This document shows, piece by piece, positions 1 through 11,106 of a stretch of DNA of 64,000 bases. Origin of the DNA: Callipepla californica brunnescens (lineage: Eukaryota > Chordata > Aves > Galliformes > Odontophoridae). The notes beneath the pieces were generated by a model. It was not told where the DNA came from. It saw nothing but the letters and a program-made list of their open reading frames with translations, and searched no databases. Where the stretch lies: assembly GCA_023055505.1 (NCBI GenBank), contig JALIRH010000099.1, forward strand, positions 201,001-265,000, in the 5' to 3' direction. The position numbers and the translations under genes were made by a program. The stretch's first letter is position 1. Each line of letters starts with the position of its first letter.

Positions 1-149
1 TTCCTCGGGCAGAAAATGCGCTTCAACCCAAGCAGAACAGACCCAGAGATATGAGGACAGTTGAATGCTTCTACTGTCAGAAAAAGGGACACATGAAGAA
101 AGACTGTAGAAAGAGAATCTAGGACGAGAAAATGTTTCAGGAGGACTGA
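1..149 (+). pseudogene. ERV gag fragment, nucleocapsid zinc knuckle (gammaretrovirus-like)
   Basis: End of a retroviral gag gene, cut by the window edge. A single CX2CX4HX4C zinc knuckle is readable at 66-107 (C-F-Y-C, then G-H, then D-C), the RNA-binding motif of nucleocapsid. An in-frame TAG at 120-122 breaks the frame, and a second in-frame TGA at 147-149 is followed by a G-rich stretch. The downstream protease is in the same frame as gag. A same-frame gag stop followed by pro-pol is the gammaretroviral arrangement, where the stop is suppressed by readthrough. One knuckle rather than two also fits that class. The copy is decayed and is not expected to make protein. Confidence 0.75.
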
Positions 150-590
150 GGGGGTCAGGGACTCTATGTGCTGGGGACCTGGGAAAGAAACAAGCCCTTG
201 ATAAAATTGAAATTGGGTTCTCAGCGTCAGGAAATGGAATTTTTGGTAGAGTCTGGGGCAGAAAGATCGACTGTTCAATATTTACCTCGAGGATGTTCTT
301 TATCCTCGGAAGAGCTACAAGTAATTGGAACAAAAGGGGAACCTTTTATGGTACCTGTTGTAAAGCAGGTAGAAATAGAATCACCTAGCACCTATGGAAC
401 TGAGTCTTTTTTATTGGTACCTGAAGCAGAATAGAATTTGCTAGGGAGAGATTGAATTGTGGAGTTAGGAATAAATTTGGAAGTAAAAGATAGAGAATTA
501 ACTGTTCAGCAACGTACTCTAACGATAGAAGATGAGGCTAGAATTAAGCCAGAAGTTTGGTAGAGTCCAGAATCAGTAGGGAAGTTAGAC
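150..590 (+). pseudogene. ERV protease remnant
   Basis: Retroviral aspartic protease region between gag and RT. The open stretch 168-434 (88 codons) contains F-L-V-E-S-G-A near 237-257, where the catalytic triplet of this family is normally D-T/S-G; the aspartate is replaced by glutamate here, which should abolish catalysis. The frame is closed by a TAG at 432-434. Sequence to about 590 continues towards RT with further stops (for example near 561). It shares strand and frame with the gag piece on its left. Confidence 0.65.
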
Positions 591-1500
591 ATAGAACCCT
601 TTGAAGTGATTCTAAAGGACCCAGGCATTCCAATTAGGGTGAAACAATATCCCATTTCACAGGAAGGTAAATCAGGGCTACAACCTGAAATGGAGAGATT
701 AATATCTAAAGAACTATTAGAGCCTTGTATGTCTCCCTAGAATACTCCCATACTCCATGTAAAAAAAAAAAACCTTATGGCACATACAGATTGGTCCACG
801 ACTCAAGGGAAATTAAGGAGAGAACAATTCCCCGCTTCCCAGTAGTGGCAAACCCCTATACGCTGCTCGGTCAATTGAAGCCAGAATCTCAGTAGTATAG
901 TGGAATTGATTTCAAGGATGCTTTTTGGACCTGCCCCCTGACGGCAGAATGCAGAGACTACTTTGTCTTCGAGTGGGAAGATCCAAACCCCCATAGAAAA
1001 CAACAACTCAGAGGGACAGTGCTCCCACAGGGATTCACAGAATCCCTAACTTGTTTGGGCAAGCCCTTGAGCAGGTACTAAAAACTGATGAACTAAACCC
1101 ACAGGTAACCTTAGTGCAATATGTAGATGACTTACTATTAGCTGGAGCAGGCGAGGAGACAGTTAGACAGGAGAGCATTAAACTATTGCATTTCTTTGGT
1201 TCAAAGGGGTTCCAAGTTTCAAAGGCAAAATGCCAATTTACAGAAGAGGAAGTGAAATATTTGGGACATTGGTTAAGCAAGGGAAATAAGACATTAGATC
1301 CAGAACGGGCAAATGGGATTTGATCTTGAAAAGCCCCAAGAGGCAAGAGGCAGGTGAGGCAGATGTTAGGGCTGCTAGGATGCTGTCGACAATGGATTGA
1401 GAATGATAGCAGTAAGGTAAAGCTTTTATAGCAGAAACTAGTACAAGATGGCTGAAGAAAGTGGAGCCAGGAGGATGAGCAAAGATTAGAAGACTTCAAG
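591..1500 (+). pseudogene. ERV reverse transcriptase remnant (gammaretrovirus-like pol)
   Basis: Decayed polymerase domain of the same element. The active-site Y-V-D-D-L-L is intact at about 1,119-1,136 within the open stretch 1,051-1,323, followed by the F-Q-V-S-x-x-K-C-Q and V-K-Y-L-G-H blocks typical of retroviral RT. Upstream, the L-P-Q-G-F block can be read at about 1,022-1,036. Stops and frame shifts interrupt the gene several times (for example at 738, 897 and 1,321), and an A-rich run at 761-772 probably marks an indel. Y-V-D-D and the following block order fit a class I element. Confidence 0.75.
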
Positions 1501-2450
1501 GTAGATCTTCTTCATGCACCAGCGTTAAGCTTACCTGATCTAAAAAGCCCATTTTACCTTTTTGTCAATACAGACGAAGGGATCGCTTTTGGAGTAGTGA
1601 GCCAGGAATGGGCCGGGAAGAAGAAGCCAGCAGGATACTTTTCAAAACTCTTGGATCCCGTTAGCCGTGGGTGGCCTACCTGTCTACGAGCAATAGTTGC
1701 TGTAGCTCTGTTAGTAGAAGAAGCAGGGAAGATGACTTTCAGGGGTGAATTACAAGTGTATAGTCCACATGACAATAAGGGGAGTACTCCAAGAAAAAGC
1801 AGAGAAGTGGATTACAGATGCTAGACTATTGAAATAGGAAGGAATCCTAATCCATTCTCCTCAATTAGAAATAGAAACTCCAAGTTTGCCAAATCCTGCT
1901 CAATTTTTCTATGGGGAACCAGATGAAGATTTAAGCCATGATTGCATTCAATGTATAGAGTATCAGGCTAAAAGAGGGGAGGACTTAGAAGAGGAGAAGT
2001 TATTAGAAGGGGGCAAATGATTTGTAGATGGCTCCTCCCGGGTGGTAGAAGGAAAAGGAAAATCAGGGGATGCTCTACTAAACGGGAAAACATTTCCAGT
2101 AATTGAATCGGGAGCATTGGACAGAACGTGGTCAGCTCAGGCTGTGAAATTCTATACAATCCTTCCAGCCCTTCAAATGTTGAAAGGAAGCATTGGGACT
2201 ATCTCTACAGATTCTAGGTATGCGTATGGGGTAGTCCATACCTTGGGAAAAAGATGGGAGGAAAGAGGATTGGTAAACTCACCCGGGAAAGGGTTAATTC
2301 ACCAGTCGTTAAGAAGACAAACTCTGAGGGCAAGAAGAGAACCAGAGAAAAGCGCAGTAGTACACGGAAAGGCACCAGAGGGCGATGTCGGCTGAAATAA
2401 GGGGAACTAATTTTGCTGATGAAGAAGCGAAAAGAGCGGCTCCGACAAAT
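1501..2450 (+). pseudogene. ERV connection/RNase H remnant
   Basis: Continues the pol gene. The region 1,597-1,824 has the tether/connection block (R-G-W-P-x-C-L-R-A-I-V-A). RNase H begins near 2,020 with F-V-D-G-S-S, the first catalytic aspartate, and the T-D-S-R-Y-A block with another catalytic aspartate is at about 2,209-2,226. The frame changes several times between these blocks. RNase H would normally degrade the RNA strand of the hybrid during reverse transcription. The copy is clearly inactive. Confidence 0.65.
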
Positions 2451-3540
2451 GGAGGTTGAGGAAAAGGAGGGAAAATTGTTATTAGCTGATGGAAGAGAGG
2501 TAATCCCTAAAGCTTGGAGAAGATGAGAATTTCCTAAGCAGACTCATTGCGGGCTTCAGGCCTTGGTGGACCAATTCACAATGAAATAGATGTGTATAGG
2601 CATTTCTAGCATAGCCAAAGGAATTGTAGATCATTGTATGATTTGGAGGAAAGGAAAGAAACAACAACTGAGGGAAAAAATACAGGGAGGAAGGGAATGG
2701 GCTGTCAGACCTTTTGCTCAAATGCAGATAGACTTCACAGATCTCCCCAGGGTTGGAAGATAGAAGTACTTCTTAGGAAGAATCGCCCATTGAACACATT
2801 TTCTGGAGGCCTACCCCACCGCTAGGGCAACAGCCCAGACAGTAATCAAGACATTGTTCGAACATATTATCCCCAGATATGGGAACATGGAAGTTGCAGA
2901 TTCAGCTAGAGACCCTCACTTTGTATTAAAGGCAGTGTAAGAGGCTTTAGCTCCAATGGGGACCAAATGGGAATATCGCACCCCATGGCACCCACAGAGC
3001 TCTGGAAAAGTAGAAAGGTCGAATGGGGAACTTCCAAAGCGGCTTACTAAAGAAATGATTGAAACCAAGATGTCTTGGATGAAGTGTTTGCCACTGGCAC
3101 TACTTAACTGAAGAACAGAACGAAGAAGAGAGACTGGAATATCACCTTTTGAAATGGGATATGGAATGCCATATGATTTAGAACTCCCATCGGAACATCC
3201 CAAGGTAGAAGAAAATACAGGAATATTGAATTGAAATGAATAAGAGAAGGAATGAATGAAGAATGGAAGGACTGGTGGTCCAACGGCCTCCGCTAGATAT
3301 GGCAATACATGGAATCAGTCCAGGAGACAAGGTTTAAATTAAAACGTGGAAAGAGTCATCTCTAACTCCCCGCTGGGAAGGACCTTTTCTTGTTTTATTA
3401 ACAACAGAAACAGCCATCCGGACAGCTGAGCGCAGATGGATCCATGCAAGCCATGTGAAAGGACCAATCCGTGACACAGGACCCCAGTGGGAGGTGTCCA
3501 AGACTTTGGACGATCTACAAACCACTCTAAGAAAAATGTA
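2451..3540 (+). pseudogene. ERV integrase remnant
   Basis: Integrase region of the same element, in several frames. The core starts near 2,720 with M-Q-I-D-F-T-D (first catalytic Asp). Around 2,880-2,930 the second-Asp region is degraded, and T-P-W-H-P-Q-S-S-G-K-V-E-R-S-N-G at about 2,978-3,025 carries the catalytic Glu. The C-terminal domain at 3,335-3,535 has [11 protein letters not shown] followed by W-I-H-A-S-H-V-K, the GPY/F-type tail of gammaretroviral integrases. That tail is the best evidence for the class I assignment. No env or 3' LTR follows before the telomere-like repeats. Confidence 0.75.
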
Positions 3541-3544
3541 AAAC

Positions 3545-3575
<31 letters not shown>

Positions 3576-3735
3576 AACAGACGAGAAAACTCAGTCATTT
3601 CCTTGTACGCTTTGTATGTATATTGTATATGTATTGTGCATTGTATCCGATGAAGATTGGTGAATTCGCTCTTCCTATGAATTCCATTTAGGATTTCACT
3701 TTGCTTCAAATAAGGGGAAGGATGCATTTGAGTGT
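3541..3735. other. ERV tail/junction, no gene
   Basis: A T-rich run (about 3,546-3,573) is followed by AT-rich sequence of about 160 bases in which no domain is recognisable. It ends where degenerate TTAGGG repeat begins, near 3,736. It may be leftover env-proximal retroviral DNA, but that is only position-based inference. Confidence 0.4.
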
Positions 3736-5161
3736 AGGTGTCAGGTTAGGGTTGTGGTAATCTGATGCTTTGGGTTAGGTTGAGGGTTTGTTTTAGGATT
3801 AGGTTAGGGTTATTTTTTTGTGTAGCTGAAGGTTTAGTGCAAGGGCTAGGGTTCTCTTTAGTTTGAGGTTCAGAGAAGGCTTAGGGTTAAGGTTAGGCTT
3901 AGGGTTAGGGTAAGGTTTAGGTTTAGGATTAAGGTTAGAGTTCGGGTTAGGTTTAGGGTTAGGTTTTGGATTAGGGATAGGGTTAGGTTTTGGTGTAGAT
4001 GAAGGTTTAGAGTATGGGGTAGAGCTCTCTTTAGTTTTAGAATCAGAGAAGGGTTACGCCTTGCTTGGGTACAGGATAGAGTAAGGGGGAGGGTTAGGAT
4101 TTGATTTAGGGTTGGTTTTGGGTCTAGGTTAGTTTGAGTGTTAGGCTGAGAGAAGGGGTAGGCCTTGGGTTGGGTTCTGGCTTAGTGTTAGGTTAGGAAT
4201 AGGTTTGGCGTTTGGATTGGGTTTGGGGTTAGAAGTAGGGATAGGTGAGGTGAGATCTGCAGTAATCTGATGCTTAGCTTTAGGTTTAGGGTTGGGCTTT
4301 GAGTTGGGGTTGGTTTTAGGGTCAGATTTCGATTGAAGGCAGACTTAGAGTCACAATGAGGCTAATGGTCAGGGTTTGATATACGGTTAGAGTAAGGTTT
4401 AGGTTGACTTTAAGTTTCAGGTTTGGAAAATGGTAGGCATTGCTTTTGGTGTGGTGTTTGCGTTGGGTTTAGGAATTGGAATAGGGTATGAGGACCATCA
4501 GATAGCTAGGGTAAGTCTTAGTGTTAGGGTTGGGGTTAGAGTTTAGGTGAGGGTTGTGGTAATCTGATGCTATGTGTCAGGTTTAGGCTTGGGCATCAAC
4601 TTGGGGTTGGTGTTAAAGTAGGAGTTTTTGCTTGGGTTCCGCTTCTGCTAGGGATAGATTTCTGTTTAGGGAAAGGGTTGGTCTTAGGGTAAGTGTTAGG
4701 TTTCCGGTTAGGGTTCAGAATAGAATGAGGGGCAAGGTAAGGCTTTGTGCTCGGGTTAGGGCTTGGGTTTTGGTTCGGATTAGGGTAAGTGTTTGGGTTA
4801 GGGTTAGGATAAGAATTAGTGTTAGGTTTAGTGTCAGGGGTGGGTTTTGGTGTTGATTGAGTTTTATGGTAAGGGGTAGTGAAAGTGGGTCAGGGTAGGG
4901 TTCAGCATTGGGTTAGAGCTATGGAAAGGGTTTGGGATTCTTTGAGGTTTCGGATTCGATTTCGGATTAGGGTTAGGGAGAAAGTGTTTCTCAATGTGAT
5001 GATTCTATTTAGGGATAGGATTAGGTTGAGTGTTGATGTTAGCATGAAGTTGAGGCTTAGGGTTAGGTTTAGGTTTCGGATTTGATCTGTATGTAGGGAT
5101 TGAGGCAGGGTTAGCTGGTGCGTAAGGGTGAGAGTAGGGTGAGGTTTAGCTTTAGCGTATG
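3736..5161 (+). repeat. Degenerate telomere-like satellite, TTAGGG orientation
   Basis: G-rich strand on + with many GGTTAGGGT and GGTTTAGG words, diverged from pure telomeric repeat. The block is not random decay: a conserved non-telomeric box, GTGGTAATCTGATGC, occurs at 3,754-3,768 and 4,556-4,570, with a variant at 4,259-4,273. Other shared phrases (near 4,131 and 4,980-5,110) recur in the blocks at 11.1-13.3 kb (inverted) and 62.6-63.9 kb. Small open frames rich in Arg/Val/Phe are artefacts of the repeat. Confidence 0.9.
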
Positions 5162-8100
5162 TGTTGGAATAGGACCGATGCCGGCTGATTAGAGAAGGCG
5201 CTATTGAGTGCACGGCAGCCGGCTGACTGGCGTCTTTCTTCAGCGGCAAAAGCAGCAGGAGCCGCGATTGATGCGATTGAATGGGAATCCGCGGCTAAGC
5301 GCGGTTCGAGCATCAAACTCTCGGCCGCTTTTTCTCTGCTTCTTAAAGGGGGCTATTCCGATGCTCCGGTGACAAGGTTTTCTGGGGAACCCTTAGAAGC
5401 GGTGGAATCACACACGCCTTAGGGAGAGGAATTATCTTTCCGTACTTAATGCCTCTCCATTGCTTCCATAGTTCTGAAAAACATACCTTTTTGAGAGAGA
5501 ATGAGAAAGATCCGCGGGTATTGTAAGAAAATTGAAGTGAATGTGTTAGATTGAGGAAGTAAAAAGGATAACAGCACTGGTCAGAGAAAAGAATGAAAAC
5601 GTGCTCGCAGATGAATGAATGATGCAGACATACGTTGCATTCTGTAGTAGAGCAGAATGAGAATCAAAACTTTCCCTCTCACTGACACTGGGATCCAGCA
5701 TCCATTCACTTACAACACCAGAATTGGAGTCACTTTCAGGTTTAAACCGCGATTTGTTGGAATAGAAACGCTACCGGCTGATTACTGAAGACGCAATTCA
5801 GTGCACGTCTTTCAACTGACTGGCTTCTTTCTTCAGCGGCAAAAGCAGCAGGAGCCGCGATTGATGCGATTCGAACATGATTCACGGTTTTCCGCGGTTC
5901 AAACATTAGCTCGCTACCGGTTTGCTATGTTTGTAAAAGGTAGCATTTGCAATGCTCAGATGACAGTGTTTTTGGGGAACACTTATAAGCGGTGGAATCA
6001 CACATCCATTTGGTAGAGGAAACAGCTTTCCTTAATAAACGTTTCTCTTTTGCTTCTTTATCTCTGAATACCATACTTTTGCAAAAGAGAATCGAAAGAT
6101 ACTTGTGTTCGACAAGAAAAAGTTTTTCCATGTATTAACTAGAAGTACGAAAAAGAATAACAACACTGGTCAGAGTAAAGAATGAAAACGTGCTCGTAGA
6201 TGAATGAATGATGCAGAGATACGTTGCATTCAGTAGTAGAGCAGAATGAGAATTAAAACTTTCCCTCCCACTAACATTGGGATGCAGCATACATACACAT
6301 ACAACTCCTGAAACCGAGTCACTTTCACGTGTAAACCGCGATTTGTTGGAGAAGAACCGCTACCGGCTGATTACTGAAGCCGCGATTCAGTGCACTTTTA
6401 CCGGCTGACTAGCGTTTTTCTTCAGCGGCAAAAGCAGCAGGAGCCGCGACTGGTGCGATTGAATGGGAATCCGCGGCTAAGCGCGGTTCGAGCATCAAAT
6501 TCTCTGCCGCTTTTTCTCTGCTTCTAAAGGGGGCTATTCCGATGCTCCGGTGACAAGGTTTTCTGGGGAACCCTTAGAAGCGGTGGAATCACACACACCT
6601 TTGGGAGAGGAATTATCTTTCCGTACTTAACGTCTCTCCATTGCTTTCATAGTTCTGAAAAACATCCCTTTTTGAGAGAGAATGAGAAAGATCCGCCGGT
6701 ATTGTAAGAAAATTGAAATGAATGTGTTAGATTAAGGAAGTAAAAAGGATAACAGCACTGGTCAGAGAAAAGAATGAAAACGTGCTCGCAGATGAATGAA
6801 CGATTCAGACGTACGTTGCATTCAGTAACAGAGCAGAATAAGAATTAATACTTTCACTCCTATTAAAACTGGGATCCAGCACACATTCTCTTCCAACTCC
6901 TGAAACCGAGTCACTTTCACGTGTAAACCGCGAATTGTTGGAGAAGAACCGCTACCTGCTGATTTTTGAAAAGCCGCGATTCAGTGCACTGCTGCCGTCT
7001 GACTGGCGTCTTTCTTCAGCGGCAAAAGCAGCAGGAGCCGCGATTGATGAGATTCGAGGGGAATCCGACGTTCTGAGCGGTTCGAATATTAGCACTCTGC
7101 CGGTTTGCTCTGCTTGTTAAAGAAGGCTTTTGCAAAGCTCCGATGATAGTGTTTTTGGGGAACACTTAGAAGAGGTGGAATCAAACATACATTTGGTAGA
7201 AGAAAAAGTTTAACGTACTTAACGCTACTATTTGACTTTGTAGCTCTGAATACCATACCGTTCCAAAAGAAAAAGGGAATGAATTGTTTGTTTGGCAAGA
7301 AAAACTTGTGTGACGATATTAAAAAGAGGTAGGAAAAGGAATAACAAGACTGGTCAGAGAAAAGAATGAAAACGTGCTCGTAGATGAATGAACGATGCAG
7401 ACGTACGTTGCATTCAGTAGTAGAGCAGAATGAGAATCAAAACTTTCCCTCCCACTAACATTGGGATGCAACATACATACACTTACAACTCCTGAAACGG
7501 AGTCACTTTCAGGTTTCAACCGCGATTTGTTGGAGAAGAACCGCTACCGGCTGATTATTGAAAAGCCGCGATTCAGTGCACTTTTACCGGCTGACTGGTG
7601 TCTTTCTTCAGCGGCAAAAGCAGCAGGAGCCGCGACTGGTGCGATTGAATCGGAATCCGCGGCTAAGCGCGGTTCGAGCATCAAATTCTCTGCCGCTTTT
7701 TCTCTGCTTCTAAACGGAGCTATTCCGATGCTCCGGTGACAAGGTTTTCTGGGGAACAGTTAGAAGCGGTAGAATCACACACACCTTTGGGAGAGGAACC
7801 AGCTTTCCGTACTTAACGCCTCTCCATTGCTTCCATAGTTCTGAAAAACATACCTTTTTGAGAGAGAATGAGAAAGATCCGCGGGTATTGTAAGAAAATT
7901 GAAGTGAGTGTATTAGATTAAGGAAGTTAAAAGGATAAGAGCACTGGTCAGAGAAAAGAATGAAAACGTGCTCGCAGATGAATGAACGATGCAGACATAC
8001 GTTGCATTCAGTAGCAGAGCAGAATGAGAATCAAAACTTTCCTTCCCATTAACACTGGGATCCAGTACACATTCTTTTCCAACTCCAGAAACCGAGTCAC

Positions 8101-11100
8101 TTTCACGTGTAAACCTCGAATTGTTGGAATAGGACCGCTACCGGCTGATTTTTGAAAAGCCGCGATTCAGTGCACTGCTGCTGTCAGGCTGGCGTCTTTC
8201 TTCAGCGGCAAAAGCAGCAGTAGCCGCGATTGATGCGATTCGAGGCTAATACGCAGTTCTTCGCGGTTCGAACATTAACACGCTGCCGGTTTGCTATGTT
8301 TGTTTGAAGTGGCTTTCGCAAATCTCCACTGGCATTGCTTTTGGGGAACACTTAGAAGAGGTGGAATCAAATATACATTTGGTAGAAGAGACAGCTTGAC
8401 GTACTTAACGCTACTATTTGACTTTTTAGCTCTGAATACCATACCGTTCCAAAAGAAAAAGGGAATGAATTGTTTGTTTGGCAAGAAAAACTTGTGTGAC
8501 GGTATTAACTAGAGGAACTACAAAAGGTAACAAGACTGCTCAGAGAAAAGAATGAAAACGTGCTCGTAGATGAATGAACGATGCAGACGTACGTTGCATT
8601 CAGTAGCAGAGCAGAATGAGAATCAAAACTTTCCTTCCCATTAACACTGGGATCCAGTACACATTCTTTTCCAACTCCAGAAACCGAGTCACTTTCACGT
8701 GTAAACCGCGAATTGTTGGAATAGGACCGCTACCGGCTGATTTTTGAAAAGCCGCGATTCAGTGCACTGCTGCTGTCTGACTGGCGTCTTTCTTTAGCGG
8801 CAAAAGCAGCAGTAGCCGCGATTGATGAGATTCGAGCGGAATCCGAGGTTCTGAGCGGTTCGAATATTAACAATCTACCGGTTTGCTTTGCTTGTTAAAG
8901 AAGGCTTTTGCAACGCTCCGATGATAGTGTTTTTGGGGAACACTTCGAAGAGGTGGAATCAAACATACATTTGGTAGAAGAAACAGCTTGACGTACTTAA
9001 CGCTTCTATTTCACTTCCTCAGCTCTGAATATCATACCGTTGCAAATGACAATCGGAATTGTCCGTTTGTTTGGCAAGAAAAACTTGTGTGACTAGAGGT
9101 GCTAAAAAAGGTAACAAGACTGCTCAGAGAAAAGAATGAAAACTTGCTCGCAGATGAATGAATGATGCAGGCATACGTTGCATTCAGTAGCAGTGCAGAA
9201 TGAGAATCAAAACTTTCCCTCTCACTAACACTGGGATCAGGCATCCGTTCACTTACAACTCCTGAAACGGAGTCACTTTCATTTGTATACCGCGATTTGT
9301 TGGAGTAGGAACGCTACCGGCTGATTATTGAAAAGCCGCGATTCAGTGCACTTTTACTGGCTGACTGGCGTCTTTCTTCAGCGGCAAAAGCAGCAGGAGC
9401 CGCGATTGATGCGAGTGAATCGGAATCCGCGGCTAAGCGCGGTTCGAGCATCAAACTCTCGGCCGCTTTGCACTGCTTCTTAAATGGGGCTATTACGATG
9501 CTCCGGTGACAAGGTTTTATGAGGAACATTTAGAAGCTGTAGAATCACACATACCATTGGGAGAATTAAATTTTCGTACTTAACTCCTCTCCATTGCTTC
9601 CATAGTTCTGAAAAACATACCTTTTTGAGAGAAAATGAGAACGATCCACGTGTATTGTAAGAAAATTGAAGTGAATGTGGTAGATTGTGGAAGTAATACG
9701 ATACCAACACTGGTTAGAGAAAAGAATGAAAACGTGCTCGCAGATGAATGAGTGATACAGACTTACATTGCATTCAGTAGCAGAGCATAATGAGAATCAA
9801 AACTTTCCCTCCTATTGACACTGGGATCCAGCGCACATTCTCTTACAACTCTAGAAACGGCGTCACTTTCACGTGTAAACCGCGATTTGCTGGATTAGGA
9901 CCGCTACCGGCTGATTATTGAAAAGCCGCGATTCAGTGCACTGCTGCTGTCTGACTGGCGTCTTTCTTCAGCGGCAAGAGCAGCAGGAGCCGCGATTGAT
10001 GCGATTGAATGGGAATCCGCGGCTAAGCGCGGTTCGAGCATCAAACTCTCGGCCGCTTTGCTCTGCTTCTTAAAGGGAGCCATTACGAAGCTCCGGTGAC
10101 AAGGTTTTATGAGGAACATTTAGAAGCGGTAGAATCACACACGAGAATCAAATCTTTCCCTCCCACTAAGTTTGGGATCCAGCATGCATTCTCTTACAAC
10201 TCCTGAAACGGAGTCACTTTCACGTGTTAGACGCGATTGGATGAAATTTGACCGCAACCGGCAATTATTGATGCCGCTATTCAGTGCACGTCTGTCGTTT
10301 TATTGGCGTCTTTCTTCAGCGGCAAAAGCAGCAATAGCCGCGATTGATGCGATTCGAGCCTGATACGCAGTTCTTCTCGTTTCAAATAGAAAGTTCGCAG
10401 CCGTTTTGCTCTGCTTTTTAAAGAAGGCTTTTGCAATGCTCCGCTGACTGTGTTTTTGGGGAACATTTCGAAGCGGTTGAATCACACAATGCATTTGGTA
10501 GAAAAAACAGCTTGACGTATTCAACGCTACTATTTGACTTCTTTAGCTCTGAATATCATACCGTTCCAAATGAACATCGGAATGATCCGTTTCTTCGACA
10601 TAAAAACTGGTGTGTCGGTATTATCTAGAGGTACTAAAAAGGAGAAGAACACTGCTCAGAGAAAAAGAATGAAAACGTGCTCGCAGATGAATGAATGATG
10701 CAGACATACGTTGTATACAGTTGAAGAGCAGAATGAGAATCCAAACTTACCCTCCTATTAATATTAGGATTCAGCTTCCATTCACTTCCAACTCCTGAAA
10801 CGGAGTCACTTTCACATGGAAACCGCGATTTGCTTGATTAGGACCTCTGCCGGCTGATTCTTGAAGCCGCTATTCATTGCACGGCACCTTGATGACGCTC
10901 GTCTTTCTTCAGCGGCAAAAGCCGCAGGAGCCGCGATTGATGCCATAGAATCGGAATTCGCAGATCAGCGCCATTCGAACAGAAAGCTCGCTGCTGGTGT
11001 GATCTACTTGGTAAAGGGGGCTTTTGCGGTGCTCTGATTATACGGTTTCTTGCTGAACATTTCGAAGCAGTGGAATCACACCTGATTTGTCTACAGGAGA

Positions 11101-11106
11101 AATGAC
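5162..11106 (+). repeat. Tandem satellite, ~592-bp unit, two alternating subtypes
   Basis: Eleven head-to-tail units, tracked by the box CAGCGGCAAAAGCAG at 5,241, 5,834, 6,423, 7,017, 7,609, 8,203, 8,795 (one mismatch), 9,379, 9,969, 10,317 and 10,910. Spacings are 593, 589, 594, 592, 594, 592, 584, 590, 348 and 593, so one unit carries an internal deletion of about 244 bp, with a join near 10,141. Two subtypes exist. Type A has GCGGCTAAGCGCGG and a tail with GGGAGAGGAA. Type B has CGGTTTGCT and a tail with TTTGGTAGAAGA. The order reads A-B-A-B-A-B-B-A-A-B-B. Units are CpG-rich in the first half. Short antisense frames are not shared by all units, so it is not taken as coding. I do not recognise a named satellite. 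Confidence 0.92.

Noticed and set aside
5260..5320. GGTTCGAGCAT resembling an RNA polymerase III B box in satellite units
   Set aside because: The last two conserved bases of the B box do not match, no convincing A box lies at the right distance, and no T-run terminator follows consistently.
5204..10628. Recurrent 60-76-codon frames in the 592-bp satellite, some similar between units
   Set aside because: Similarity follows from the DNA repeat; frames are broken differently in each unit and exist on both strands.
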